A stretch of 64,000 nt of DNA from Nitrospirota bacterium. Lineage in GTDB: Bacteria > Nitrospirota > Nitrospiria > Nitrospirales > Nitrospiraceae. The stretch's first letter is position 1, and the number at the start of each line of letters is the position of its first letter. Under the pieces are notes generated by a model. The model was given only the letters and a program-made list of their open reading frames with translations. It was not told the origin of the DNA and did not search any database. This document shows, in pieces, positions 7,059 through 15,960 of the stretch. Made by a program: the position numbers and the translations under genes. The stretch spans positions 62,001 through 126,000 of the forward strand of contig JAUXVD010000012.1 of assembly GCA_030684575.1 (NCBI GenBank), given 5' to 3'.

Positions 7059-9011
7059 ATGGCGACACGACGACCGACAAAAAAACAGGCCCCTAAGAAA
7101 CGAGCGGCAGCACCAGCCGTCCGTACGTCGAAGACACGTGCGAAGGTCAGCCCTGAGCTGATCATCCAACCGGCAACCGGCAAGCCCATCCTGATTACTG
7201 ATGTCGCCTTGCGCGATGGCCATCAGTCGTTATTAGCCACACGCATGCGGACGGAGGACATGCTGCCCATCGCCCAGAAACTTGATGCCGTCGGCTATTG
7301 GTCGCTCGAAGTCTGGGGCGGGGCCACCTTCGACACCTGCCTCCGCTTTCTCAAAGAAGATCCGTGGGAACGGCTGCGCGCACTGCGCGCCGCCATGCCC
7401 AACACCAAACTGCAAATGCTGCTCCGCGGGCAGAACCTGGTCGGCTATCGGCATTATGCCGACGATGTGCTGGAACGGTTCATCGAACGATCCGCCGCAA
7501 ACGGCATCGACGTCTTCCGCATCTTCGACGCGCTGAACGACATCCGCAACCTCGAGCGGGCCATGCGCGAAGTGAAAGCCTGCGGCAAACATGTCGAAGC
7601 CGCCATCAGCTACACCGTCAGTCCCGTCCACAGCGTAGACCGTTTTGTCGATATGGCGAAACGGCTGGAGGACCTCGGAACCGACACCCTCTGCATCAAA
7701 GACATGGCCGGCCTCCTGGCCCCGGTCGACGCCTATCACCTTATTCGCCGGATCAAAGCCGCCGTAAAGGTCCCGATCCATCTCCATTCGCATTACACCT
7801 CGGGAATGGCCTCGATGACCTCATTGATGGCCATCCTCGGCGGGCTGGACATGCTCGATACCGCCATGTCACCGTTGGCCGGCGGGACATCACATCCCGC
7901 GACGGAAACCGTAGTCGCCTCGCTGAAAAATACTCCGTATGACACAGGGCTGGATCTCGCCGCATTCCTCCCGATCACCGAACATTTCCGCACCGTTCGA
8001 AAAAAATACCGTCAATTCGAAAGCGAATTCACCGGGGTCGATGCCGAAATTCTCACGTCGCAGATCCCCGGCGGCATGCTCTCGAATCTCGCAGCCCAAC
8101 TGACTGAACAGAACGCGCTCGATCGAATGAAAGAGGTCCTGGATGAAGTGCCACGCGTCAGAAAGGACATGGGGTATCCCCCGCTCGTGACCCCCACGAG
8201 TCAGATCGTCGGCACCCAAGCCACGCTGAACGTGCTGACGGGAGAACGCTACAAAGTCATCACCACGGAAACTAAGAACTACTTCCTCGGACTCTACGGC
8301 AGGGCACCGGGACCGCTCGATCACGACATCATGGCCCGGGCGATCGGGGACGAACAACCCATCAAAACCAGGCCGGCTGATCGACTGGAGCCGGAACTCG
8401 ACGCCATCAAAAAAGATCTGCCTGCATCGGCCACCACGATAGAAGACCAGCTCTCATTCACGCTGTTCCCCGCCATCGCGCGTGACTTTTTCGAAGCGCG
8501 CGAGAAGGGGGACCTGACGATGGAGCCTCTTGAGAGCTTCCAGCCCAGTGGACCTGGTGCCGGCACCGAACTCCATTTGGCACCCGCAGAATTCAACGTC
8601 ACGGTCCATGGCGAAACCTACCATGTGAAGGTATCCGGTTCCGGGAGGAAGGTGGACGGGCGCAAACCCTACTACATCCGGGTGAACGACAAACTCGAAG
8701 AAGTCTCGCTGGAACCGATTGAGGAAATCCTGGCTGGCGTACCGGAGGCTCCTGACAGCGGCACCGGCACCAAGCGTAAACGACCTAGACCCTCCAAGCC
8801 TGGAGACGTGGCCCCCCCGATGCCTGGTCGCGTCGTCAAAGTACTCGTCGCAATCGATGCCGTGGTCAAGACCGGTGACCCGCTCCTGATCATCGAAGCC
8901 ATGAAAATGGAAAGTCAGGTCCCCGCGCCGATCGACGGGACAATCACCGCCATTCTGGTCGTAGAAGGCGACAACGTGAAGACGGATGAAACAGTCATCC
9001 AGCTGGAATAG
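7059..9011 (+). CDS. pycB: Pyruvate carboxylase subunit B (carboxyltransferase plus biotin carrier)
   Basis: 650 residues. After a basic lysine-rich start comes the HMG-CoA-lyase-like TIM barrel (about 45-320: ALRDGHQSLLATRMRTEDM, LHSHYTSGMASM), then the PYC/OADA domain (about 325-500), a proline/lysine linker and a C-terminal biotinyl domain with EAMKMES around Lys616. It transfers CO2 from biotin to pyruvate. The domain order equals that of oxaloacetate decarboxylase alpha, but the adjacent biotin carboxylase and the absence of membrane beta/gamma subunits favour pyruvate carboxylase. The downstream hydrolase gene overlaps its last 26 bases. Confidence 0.9.
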   Translation: MATRRPTKKQAPKKRAAAPAVRTSKTRAKVSPELIIQPATGKPILITDVALRDGHQSLLATRMRTEDMLPIAQKLDAVGYWSLEVWGGATFDTCLRFLKEDPWERLRALRAAMPNTKLQMLLRGQNLVGYRHYADDVLERFIERSAANGIDVFRIFDALNDIRNLERAMREVKACGKHVEAAISYTVSPVHSVDRFVDMAKRLEDLGTDTLCIKDMAGLLAPVDAYHLIRRIKAAVKVPIHLHSHYTSGMASMTSLMAILGGLDMLDTAMSPLAGGTSHPATETVVASLKNTPYDTGLDLAAFLPITEHFRTVRKKYRQFESEFTGVDAEILTSQIPGGMLSNLAAQLTEQNALDRMKEVLDEVPRVRKDMGYPPLVTPTSQIVGTQATLNVLTGERYKVITTETKNYFLGLYGRAPGPLDHDIMARAIGDEQPIKTRPADRLEPELDAIKKDLPASATTIEDQLSFTLFPAIARDFFEAREKGDLTMEPLESFQPSGPGAGTELHLAPAEFNVTVHGETYHVKVSGSGRKVDGRKPYYIRVNDKLEEVSLEPIEEILAGVPEAPDSGTGTKRKRPRPSKPGDVAPPMPGRVVKVLVAIDAVVKTGDPLLIIEAMKMESQVPAPIDGTITAILVVEGDNVKTDETVIQLE

Positions 9012-9978
9012 CTCCCTTCACGACAGCCCGGCGCCACCACCTCGCAGCGCTCGTACCTGGGTGCGCACTTCGCTCGTAGGCCTGTCGCTCATGCTGACTG
9101 CTTGCACGTCACCCTCTTCCTTGCCTCAGTGGTTCGACGCCCTCGGACGCCTCCCCCTCAACAGCGTCACGGTCCAGGGTCAACGCATGGCGTACCTCGA
9201 CGTGGGGCAGGGGCCGCCCGTCCTGCTCCTCCATGGATTCGGGGGCTCCATGTGGCAATGGGAGCATCAACAAGCGGCGCTCTCTGCCCATTTCCGCGTG
9301 ATTACGCCTGACCTGGTCGGCGCAGGGCTGTCAGACAAACCCGATATCGAATACCGGCCGGATCAACTGCTGGCATTTCTCGTGGGCTTCATGGATGCGC
9401 TCAACATTCCTCAGGCTACGATGGTGGGCAACTCCATGGGCGCAGGCCTTGCCATCGGGCTCGCCCTCGACCACCCAGCACGAGTCTCACAGCTCGTTCT
9501 CATCGACGGGCTCCCGGCTCATGTCATGGAGCACCTGGCCAGCCCCTCGCTTCGTCGCGCCTTAACGACCAGCGCTCCATCCTGGCTGGTCTCGTTCGGC
9601 AATTGGCTCGTTGGAGGCCTGATGCTCGAATCCACGCTGCGTGAATTCGTCTACGATCCAGCCCTGTTGACTCAAGCCGTACTGGACCGCTCCAACCACA
9701 ACCGCCAGCAGCCAGGACTCTTCCGAGCGTTGCTGACCATCGGCACCAACCTCCCGTTGTGGGAAGAACACTTTGCGCCACGCATCACATCAATCACCCA
9801 CCGCACCCTGATTCTGTGGGGTGAGGAAGACCGCGTGTTCCCCCCCACAGCCGGCGAACAGCTCCACCAAGCCATCGCCGGCTCGACCTTCGTCCGCATC
9901 CCCAAGGCGGGGCACATCCCGCAGTGGGAACGACCGGAGGCCGTAAACAAGGCACTCCTGGACTTTATGAAACCCTAG
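8986..9978 (+). CDS. Alpha/beta hydrolase lipoprotein
   Basis: 330 residues. The N-terminus carries arginines, a hydrophobic stretch and a lipobox LMLTAC with Cys40, so it is probably a lipoprotein facing the periplasm. The hydrolase fold follows: LLLHGFGGSMWQWE oxyanion segment, nucleophile elbow GNSMG with Ser150, an acid in LILWGEEDRVF and a C-terminal catalytic histidine in KAGHIPQWERP. The substrate is probably an ester; the family does not tell more. The ATG at 8986 overlaps the end of pycB by 26 bases, which suggests translational coupling. Later starts would remove the signal sequence, so the early one is preferred. Confidence 0.85.
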   Translation: MKQSSSWNSSLHDSPAPPPRSARTWVRTSLVGLSLMLTACTSPSSLPQWFDALGRLPLNSVTVQGQRMAYLDVGQGPPVLLLHGFGGSMWQWEHQQAALSAHFRVITPDLVGAGLSDKPDIEYRPDQLLAFLVGFMDALNIPQATMVGNSMGAGLAIGLALDHPARVSQLVLIDGLPAHVMEHLASPSLRRALTTSAPSWLVSFGNWLVGGLMLESTLREFVYDPALLTQAVLDRSNHNRQQPGLFRALLTIGTNLPLWEEHFAPRITSITHRTLILWGEEDRVFPPTAGEQLHQAIAGSTFVRIPKAGHIPQWERPEAVNKALLDFMKP

Positions 9979-10040
9979 CTACACCAGCACAGCCCACAGG
10001 ACCACACGACAATGCATATGGTTGTCTTACCAAGGAGAAC

Positions 10041-10703
10041 ATGATGAGGTCAGTATGTCGAACAATCATCGGCGCCACAATCTGCCTGACGATCGGGCTT
10101 AGCGGATGCGGGAGTACCGGAAGCGGGACCAGTTTTCTCTATAAGAACCTCACCGTCGCAGACGGCAGCGCTATGGCGGGTGAAGGCCATACCGTCCTTT
10201 TCAAGGGAAGCCCCCTAGCCCTCTCGGGAACCGGCATTACAGTCGGCGATCCTCTCCGAGAGGTCACAATGACACAGACGGATCTCTCGCAAGTCAACAT
10301 CACCGATACCAAGGGCAAGGGCAAGGTCCGGATCATCAGCATCGTGCCGTCGCTGGACACGAAAGTCTGCGAGCAACAAACCCATTTTCTGAGCGAGAAG
10401 AATAAAGGGCTGGACAAGCTCATCGAGCTGATCACCGTCAGCATCGATACGCCATTCGCCCAAAAGCGATTCGCGGAAGAGGCCCATATCACCAACGTCA
10501 CGTTCCTCTCCGACTATCGAGGCGCAGAATTCGGAAAGACCTACGGGCTCTTCCTCAAGGCCCCCCACATCCTGGCGCGTACCGTCATGGTCATCGACGC
10601 CCACAACCAGGTGCGGTACCTGCAAATCACGCCCGAGCTGGCACAGCTTCCGGATATGAATGAAGCGTTTGCCGTAGCCAAGTCCTTGATCACGGCCAGC
10701 TAG
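10041..10703 (+). CDS. tpx: Thiol peroxidase (Tpx family), lipoprotein with a single catalytic cysteine
   Basis: The frame is open upstream, but AAGGAG precedes ATG at 10041. 220 residues: a signal sequence with lipobox LSGC (Cys23), then the Tpx fold, with VPSLDTKVCEQQT giving peroxidatic Cys110. In classic Tpx the resolving cysteine lies in RFCGAEG; here the matching segment is RFAEEAH, so it is absent, and no other cysteine remains in the mature part except the lipidated one. It would reduce H2O2 or organic peroxides at the membrane surface as a 1-Cys peroxiredoxin resolved by an external thiol. It is followed by sthA, which handles NADPH/NADH balance. Confidence 0.87.
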   Translation: MMRSVCRTIIGATICLTIGLSGCGSTGSGTSFLYKNLTVADGSAMAGEGHTVLFKGSPLALSGTGITVGDPLREVTMTQTDLSQVNITDTKGKGKVRIISIVPSLDTKVCEQQTHFLSEKNKGLDKLIELITVSIDTPFAQKRFAEEAHITNVTFLSDYRGAEFGKTYGLFLKAPHILARTVMVIDAHNQVRYLQITPELAQLPDMNEAFAVAKSLITAS

Positions 10704-10849
10704 GCTGAGAAAATGGCACGGTCGGAGTTCAGGCCATGGTCAAGATGTTTGAGGTTCGGCGTTCGAGGTGTTGGGACTTCGAACCTGGAACCTCGAACTG
10801 TTCTGTCTGAACCTAAACCTCATCCTCACCCGTTGCAGACAGGACCCTG

Positions 10850-12274
10850 ATGGCACAATACGACATGCTGGTGATTGGAACCGGCCCGGCGGGCCAGAAA
10901 GCGGCGGTCCAAGCCGCCAAGCTGGGCAAGAAAGTCGGCATCATCGAGCGCAAAGCCGTCGTCGGCGGCGTCTGCACCAACACCGGCACCATCCCCAGTA
11001 AATCCCTCCGCGAAGCGGTCCTCTATCTCTCGGGATTTCGCCAACGCCATCTCTATGGAGCTGGCTATCGAGTCAAGAAAACCATCACGATCGACGATCT
11101 CGCCTTTCGCGCCAACCACGTCATCAAGAACGAAATCGAGACCGTGCGGAAACAGATGGCCCGCAACCATATCGATCTCATCTACGGAGAGGCCCGATTC
11201 CTCGATCCCCACCGGCTCCTCATCCAGCAGGCTGGCACGTCGACGGAACATCGAGCGCATATCATCGTCATCGCGGTCGGAACAGAACCGGCCAGGCCGC
11301 ACGACATCCCCTTCGATGATCGCACGATCATCGATGCCGACGGTCTCCTCACGCTCACAGACCTTCCAACATCGATGGTCATTGTCGGAGGCGGCGTGAT
11401 CGGCACGGAGTATGCCTCGATCTTAGCCGCGATCGGTGTGCCGGTCATCCTGATCGACAAGCGTCCGCGCTTGCTCGAATTTGTCGACGCGCAGATCATC
11501 GAGGCTCTGCAGCAGCAGATGACCGACATGGGCATCACGCTCTATCACGAAGAAGAAGTGGTCACGATCCAGAAAGAGGCCGACGGACAGGTCATCGTCA
11601 CGTTGAAGAACCGGCCGCCAATTGCCACTTCAATGCTCATGTACGCCATCGGCCGCAGTGGCGCCACGAAGCCCTTAAACCTGGAATCGGTCGCCATTAA
11701 ACCGGATGCGCGAGGCCGCCTGACTGTGAACGACCATTTCCAAACCTCTGTCCCCCATATCTACGCCGTCGGCGACGTCATCGGGTTTCCTGCCCTGGCT
11801 TCCACCTCCATGCAGCAAGGGCGTCTTGCCGCTTGCCATGCCTTCGGGCACCATGACCGCACCGACACAGACCTCCTCCCCTACGGCATCTATGCCATTC
11901 CTGAAATCTCCATGGTGGGAAGGAATGAGGAAGAACTGGCCAAGGCAGGGGTTCCCTATGCCGTCGGCATCGCACATTATCGGGAAATCGCCAGGGGGCA
12001 ACTCCTCGGCGACAACACCGGCATGCTGAAGCTGCTGTTTGATCCCCACACCCATGCGCTGCTAGGCGTCCATGCCATCGGAGAAGGAGCCACGGAGCTC
12101 ATTCACATCGGCCAGGCCGTCATGGCCTACCAAGGACGAATTAACTACTTCATCGACACGGTCTTCAACTACCCGACCCTGGCAGAATGTTATAAAGTCG
12201 CCGCGCTGGACGGCATCAATCGATTGCCGAGGCCCTGGCCGCAGCCGACGACAGCCGTGAAAGGTGAACCGTGA
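10850..12274 (+). CDS. sthA: Soluble pyridine nucleotide transhydrogenase SthA
   Basis: 474 residues of the flavoprotein disulfide-reductase family: FAD-binding MLVIGTGPAGQKAAV at the N-terminus, NAD(P)-binding VIVGGGVIGTEYASI at about 178-192, the second FAD motif YAVGDVIGFPALAS at about 305-318, and a C-terminal dimerisation domain. The redox CxxxxC of related reductases is reduced to one cysteine (VCTNTGT: Cys42 present, second position Thr47), as expected for Si-specific transhydrogenase, which moves hydride between NADH and NADP+ through FAD alone. Lipoamide dehydrogenase is thus unlikely. The gene has its own 146-base leader after tpx. Confidence 0.9.
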   Translation: MAQYDMLVIGTGPAGQKAAVQAAKLGKKVGIIERKAVVGGVCTNTGTIPSKSLREAVLYLSGFRQRHLYGAGYRVKKTITIDDLAFRANHVIKNEIETVRKQMARNHIDLIYGEARFLDPHRLLIQQAGTSTEHRAHIIVIAVGTEPARPHDIPFDDRTIIDADGLLTLTDLPTSMVIVGGGVIGTEYASILAAIGVPVILIDKRPRLLEFVDAQIIEALQQQMTDMGITLYHEEEVVTIQKEADGQVIVTLKNRPPIATSMLMYAIGRSGATKPLNLESVAIKPDARGRLTVNDHFQTSVPHIYAVGDVIGFPALASTSMQQGRLAACHAFGHHDRTDTDLLPYGIYAIPEISMVGRNEEELAKAGVPYAVGIAHYREIARGQLLGDNTGMLKLLFDPHTHALLGVHAIGEGATELIHIGQAVMAYQGRINYFIDTVFNYPTLAECYKVAALDGINRLPRPWPQPTTAVKGEP

Positions 12275-12300
12275 GACAACAGCATCTGTCGATCTGATGA

Positions 12301-12329
12301 ATTTGATGAATGTCTGGCATTCATCAAAT
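12301..12329. terminator. Perfect 12-bp hairpin after sthA
   Basis: ATTTGATGAATG, 5-base loop, CATTCATCAAAT: a perfect AT-rich dyad 26 bases after the sthA stop and 57 bases before the next gene. It lacks a U-tract. It may be a transcript end or a regulator-binding dyad for the TenA-family gene. Confidence 0.5.
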
Positions 12330-12386
12330 CAACACATTCCGAAACCTTCCTTCATAGGATGCGTTTAACGAGAGAGGAGTGAATCC

Positions 12387-13055
12387 ATGTCGTTTTCAGA
12401 TCATCTGCGTATGCTGGCTCAACCGATCTGGGATGCACAGCTCACCCATCCGTTCGTCGTGGCGTTGGGCAAGGGAACATTGCCGGAACGAAAATTCAAG
12501 TACTACATCCTGCAAGACGCCAGGTTTCTCGGCGACCTGGCCCGCGTATTTTCTGCCGGAGCGATGAGAGCGCCTGATTCAGAGACGGCGCTGCGCCTCA
12601 CAAAGCTCGCAGAAGACACCATCGTCGTCGAACGCAGCCTCCACGAAGGATATGGGTCGCGTTGGGAGATGAGCGCCAAACAGATGTCCTCCGTGCCCAT
12701 GGCACCGACCAACTATGCCTACACCAGGCATATGCTGACCGTCGCGCATACAGGCTCGGTAGCGGAGATCACCGTCGTCGCCCTCCCCTGCGCCTGGATC
12801 TACTGCGTCGTCGGACAGCATTTATTGAAGAACGGACCTCCATCTAAAAATCATCCCTATCGCGACTGGCTCATGCTCTACGCCTCGCCAGAATTTGCAG
12901 AAGTGCAGACGTGGATGCGCAAGAAAGTCGACCAGTGGGCCAAAACCGCGGGAAAGGAAGAAAAGCGGCGCATGGAAGAAGCGTTCGTCATCAGCTCGCG
13001 GTATGAGTGGATGTTCTGGGAGATGGCGTGGAACGAGGAGAAGTGGCCGGTGTGA
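12387..13055 (+). CDS. TenA/thiaminase II-family protein
   Basis: 222 residues, the usual TenA length, all-helical. Family motifs are present: FVVALGKGTLPERKFKYYI at the N-terminus, a glutamate helix RLTKLAEDTIVVERSLHEG, and ALPCAWIYCVVG with the cysteine that acts as nucleophile in TenA enzymes. The C-terminus (EEAFVISSRYEWMFWEMAW) supplies the conserved acidic/aromatic lid. TenA hydrolyses aminopyrimidine derivatives to salvage the HMP part of degraded thiamin; thiD, which phosphorylates HMP, lies 3 kb downstream. GAGAGGAG precedes the ATG at 12387. PqqC-like relatives exist, so pyrimidine salvage is likely but not certain. Confidence 0.85.
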   Translation: MSFSDHLRMLAQPIWDAQLTHPFVVALGKGTLPERKFKYYILQDARFLGDLARVFSAGAMRAPDSETALRLTKLAEDTIVVERSLHEGYGSRWEMSAKQMSSVPMAPTNYAYTRHMLTVAHTGSVAEITVVALPCAWIYCVVGQHLLKNGPPSKNHPYRDWLMLYASPEFAEVQTWMRKKVDQWAKTAGKEEKRRMEEAFVISSRYEWMFWEMAWNEEKWPV

Positions 13056-13503
13056 GAGAGGGCGGGCCAGAACTGGGCGGCTCTCTCCGCTTGGAGCCAC
13101 AGAGCGCCGTTGGCCGCTCGATGCTTCGCCTCCGCTTGGCGCCGAAAACTAGCCACACCGTCGCGCCGGTGTGGCGTCGAACATTCGTCGCCACTGCCTA
13201 CGGCAGACGCTGCAGCTCAGCATGAACGGTCACCCAACGGCGCTCTGATTACGCTCCAAGAGCCGCCAAGCCCCGGCCCTAAAATTGGTCACCGGCCGAG
13301 AGGGAGAGGGGATGAAAATAAGAGGAAGCGGGAGGCTTGAACCTCCGTGCAAATCGCCGGACAGACGCTGGTACCCCGCTGATTGTGAAACACATCAGGA
13401 ACAACAGAAGGGGCGGGGAAAAGAGAAGCGTGAAAAATTGTGTCGTCTACGCTCATACGCCCACTATAAATAGAACCAAGTTCTAGCCCCATCCTGTTTC
13501 GCC
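13056..13503. other. 448-base gap between the TenA-family gene and the island gene
   Basis: Holds the family-3 palindrome (13076-13266). From about 13267 to 13503 there is purine-rich sequence and a minus-strand GGAGG-TTCAAG-CCTCC stem resembling a tRNA T-arm at 13331-13346, but no rest of a tRNA. Nothing coding is supported. Confidence 0.5.
13076..13266. repeat. Family-3 palindromic element, ~190 bp
   Basis: A long imperfect inverted repeat just after the TenA-family gene. The left arm begins GGCGGCTCT and contains AGAGCGCCGTTGG; the right arm contains CCAACGGCGCTCT and ends AGAGCCGCC. The centre holds a perfect small hairpin, GCCACACCG / CGGTGTGGC, at about 13152-13175. It differs in sequence from families 1 and 2. 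No open frame inside looks like protein. It marks the left edge of the AT-richer island. Confidence 0.7.
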
Positions 13504-14463
13504 ATGTCGATAATGAACGAGATTCTAGTATCAGCAAAAAGTACCCGAAGCCAGATTCTGACCAAACTAACCGCAGCGTGCGATTGGGCAGGAATCTCTA
13601 GAGGGCGAGCATTAGAGTACGGAGCTCTGTTCGCAGAACACTTCACAATCGAAGAGAAAACTCGCGAACATTTCTTTGCTTATAACGAACTCTCAGATGT
13701 GTCGGAGGCATACGAACTATGGCTCAACGAAGTGGACTTGTTTCCAGGGTTGAAAGAAATGATTCGTGAGGTATTTTCAAGCGGCCCCCTGCTTCGCGAA
13801 GACGAGCGTCCGGGGAACTCAGGTAGTCGGCCAAGGAACGATGCCTTCCCAATCATTCTAGCTGGGAAGTTGAACAAAGCAGGAATCGCAGTTGCGTCCA
13901 TTGAAGGCATCCGACGGAATAAAAGCGCTCGGGCTCGTGACCCAAACGAAGGTATCATCATAAAGTCAGATATTGCGATTGAGCACTGTGATCTGCTCAT
14001 CCCAATAGAGTGCAAACGACCTCAATCGATTGAAGCCATGTATGCACGAGCCGCCGAAGCCCGAAGGCAGTTATCTGGCATTAATGGCATTATTGCAATT
14101 GACTGCTCAGCTGCTATCAGACCAGCCGGGCAAGTATTGGAAGCTCAAACTGATAAGAAAGCGGCAGATTTCATAGATAGCCTGCTAGCTTCTAAAGTGG
14201 TTCCAGTCGTGAGACGACAGTTTCGACAACAAGTTATTGGCGCAATTCTCTATATTAGGACCCCTGTGCACACTGTCCATAAGATAAGTTCAATCCTTGA
14301 TTCATCAGGAAATCCGGTCACAACTTATAACCTAGTAACTGCAACGACTATCTTCTTTGTTGCCAATCCAAACTCACCACAGGCAAAAGTATTCCGCTCG
14401 ATGAAGGACGCCTACATGGCAACTCTATCGGCAATGGGTCAGCCCCACAACGTGGAGGGCTGA
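13504..14463 (+). CDS. Putative PD-(D/E)XK nuclease-fold protein of an acquired island
   Basis: 319 residues, cytosolic. The region SDIAIEHCD...IPIECKRPQ at about 155-174 has the spacing of a PD-(D/E)XK nuclease core (Asp156, then Glu169-x-Lys171 at the end of a hydrophobic strand), preceded by a glycine/arginine-rich loop and a helical N-terminal region (AALEYGALFAEHF-like). The fold is shared by restriction enzymes and related defence nucleases; here it is inference from one motif. The DNA is visibly AT-richer than its neighbours and codon use differs, pointing to transfer. It stands alone, with no methylase or helicase partner. DUF6602-type proteins look similar, but I cannot confirm membership. 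Confidence 0.6.
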   Translation: MSIMNEILVSAKSTRSQILTKLTAACDWAGISRGRALEYGALFAEHFTIEEKTREHFFAYNELSDVSEAYELWLNEVDLFPGLKEMIREVFSSGPLLREDERPGNSGSRPRNDAFPIILAGKLNKAGIAVASIEGIRRNKSARARDPNEGIIIKSDIAIEHCDLLIPIECKRPQSIEAMYARAAEARRQLSGINGIIAIDCSAAIRPAGQVLEAQTDKKAADFIDSLLASKVVPVVRRQFRQQVIGAILYIRTPVHTVHKISSILDSSGNPVTTYNLVTATTIFFVANPNSPQAKVFRSMKDAYMATLSAMGQPHNVEG

Positions 14464-14624
14464 CGCTGTGACGTTTCGAGAGTTTTATTGAAATCTGGAT
14501 GGACTAGCCGCACTTATGGCACTTCTGAGGTGTGCCTATTGGTTGAGAGCTGGTTGCGGGTGGTGCGAGGAGAACGAATTTGTGTCTAGCCGAGACCAAA
14601 GATCCAGGAGGAGCGGGCGAGAAA

Positions 14625-14807
14625 CTATTCAGAGATCAGGGGAACGGCGTCGGCGTGGAGGACTGTCTCGCCTGCATCGGATTGGCGGAGGCCTTCTTCA
14701 ACTTTCGCTAGGAAACACAGCCGTTCGATGGCATCTTCAAGCGTGGCTGTATCGGGAAGCATCTCGACAGCCTGAAGAATTTTCTGCTTGACCGTTTGAG
14801 TCGCCAT
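14625..14807 (-). CDS. Antitoxin-like small protein (orphan)
   Basis: 60 residues from the ATG at 14807, which has GAGGTG 7-12 bases upstream; three codons further up is a weaker ATG. The sequence (MATQTVKQKILQAVEMLP, then EDAIERLCFLAKVEEGLRQ and ADAVPLISE) resembles small helical antitoxin proteins found upstream of ParE/RelE-type toxins. The toxin would lie downstream, at 14464-14624, but no open frame of that size exists there, so this is either an orphan or a remnant. Assignment rests on general pattern, not on a confirmed family. Confidence 0.6.
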   Translation of the reverse strand: MATQTVKQKILQAVEMLPDTATLEDAIERLCFLAKVEEGLRQSDAGETVLHADAVPLISE

Positions 14808-14894
14808 GACAATCACCTCATGTAATCATCACTCTAAGGCACTTTCCCTGAAGCGTCAACTTTCAGCCAGCCGACTTCCACAGAGGGAACCCGC

Positions 14895-14922
14895 TAGACA
14901 GGCCCTGCCTGCTGAGTATAAT
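14895..14922 (+). promoter_or_regulatory. Sigma70-type promoter for the FlgO-like/thiD operon
   Basis: TAGACA (14895-14900), 16-base spacer, TATAAT (14917-14922), about 50 bases before the ATG at 14973. This is a close match to the housekeeping consensus, and it faces the gene pair that follows. Confidence 0.6.
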
Positions 14923-14972
14923 GTGCGCTAGCGTTGACGTGATTCCCGATCTCACAGGATGACTTTCCCGGC

Positions 14973-15953
14973 ATGAATCGCCTCCTCCTCACGATCCTCC
15001 TGACCATCTCCACCTGCTGGACGGTTCCTGCTCACGCAGCCTCGCCGTACGAGGACAGCCTGAGGCTGCTGGCGGAGGGAGTGATCGCCGATGTCGCAAC
15101 GGCGAAAAGGAGCCGTCTGGCGGTGATGGACTTTACCGATGCCAAAGGCATCGTCACACCGGTCGGACAGTTTATCGCGGAAGAACTGGGCACGCAGATC
15201 ATGGTCACCGGCGAGTTCAAAGTCGTCGACCGCGCCCTCGTGAGTTCGACGTTGAAAAAATTCCATGTCACGAAGCTCGAACCGGCTCAGGCGAAAGCCG
15301 TGACGCGTGCGGCCAAAGCGGTACGAGCCGATGTGTTTCTTGCTGGATCGTATCTCGAATCGGCTGGAGAAGTCCGGGTCACCGTCAAGCTGCTCAACCC
15401 CAGCACCGTTCAATCACTGGGCGCCACGCGCGGCACCCTTCCCAAAGCCGGCCCGCTTGGGGACCTGATCAAGGACGTGAACAAGCCACCTGTCGTCATC
15501 ATCGATCCATCCGCCAAGACGCCGCCACCATCTGGTCTCGGCTTCCATCGTAATGAGCAGTATCAGCTGGTCGTGACCGCGCTGCACCAGCGGGACAATC
15601 AGATCACGGCCGATCTGACCATCGAAAATACCTCTTCGCGTGACATCAAAGTCCTCTGCCTGTTGCAAAACACCCTGCTGGAAGACAACCATGGCGCGCT
15701 ATGGAAATTGGAGGCACAAGACAATCGTGAAGGGCTCTGTGCGCGTGGGCTCGAACTCTCACCACGCGAAAAAGACCGGGCCGTGCTGACCTTCTCGGCT
15801 CCGGCCGGTGCGCAGGCGAGCCACTTTACCTTGCGTTATCACGAGAGAACGCCACGCACTGATGCCCGGTTCACCATCGAGGGCCTCACAGCCGAACCGG
15901 CTGGAGCCTCTCCAGCAGTCACCGATACGACAGCACCACCTTCCACCAATTGA
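14973..15953 (+). CDS. Secreted FlgO/CsgG-like protein
   Basis: 326 residues with a signal peptide (cut after PAHA, about residue 22). The segment at about 35-140 (SRLAVMDFTDAKG, then LGTQIMVTGEFKVVDRALV and VRADVFLAGSYLESAGEVRV) matches the FlgO/CsgG-type alpha/beta domain used by envelope proteins that bind or assemble surface structures. The C-terminal half (about 200-300) is a beta-sandwich-like region of unknown type, then a Pro/Thr tail. It is transcribed with thiD, only 7 bases apart, although no functional link to thiamin is evident. Confidence 0.7.
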   Translation: MNRLLLTILLTISTCWTVPAHAASPYEDSLRLLAEGVIADVATAKRSRLAVMDFTDAKGIVTPVGQFIAEELGTQIMVTGEFKVVDRALVSSTLKKFHVTKLEPAQAKAVTRAAKAVRADVFLAGSYLESAGEVRVTVKLLNPSTVQSLGATRGTLPKAGPLGDLIKDVNKPPVVIIDPSAKTPPPSGLGFHRNEQYQLVVTALHQRDNQITADLTIENTSSRDIKVLCLLQNTLLEDNHGALWKLEAQDNREGLCARGLELSPREKDRAVLTFSAPAGAQASHFTLRYHERTPRTDARFTIEGLTAEPAGASPAVTDTTAPPSTN

Positions 15954-15960
15954 AACGCAC

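Noticed and set aside
10704-10849. A TPP-type or other riboswitch before sthA
   Set aside because: A CTGAGA-like string occurs, but no further conserved boxes or plausible thiamin gene follows; the dyad of TTCGAGGT there is unexplained.
13331-13346. tRNA T-arm-like stem GGAGG-TTCAAG-CCTCC on the minus strand
   Set aside because: The loop is six rather than seven bases, no matching 5' acceptor strand exists within 100 bases, and no integrase is near; cannot be called a tRNA or att site.
14464-14624. A toxin gene partner for the antitoxin-like gene
   Set aside because: No frame of toxin size is open on the minus strand; stops are frequent.
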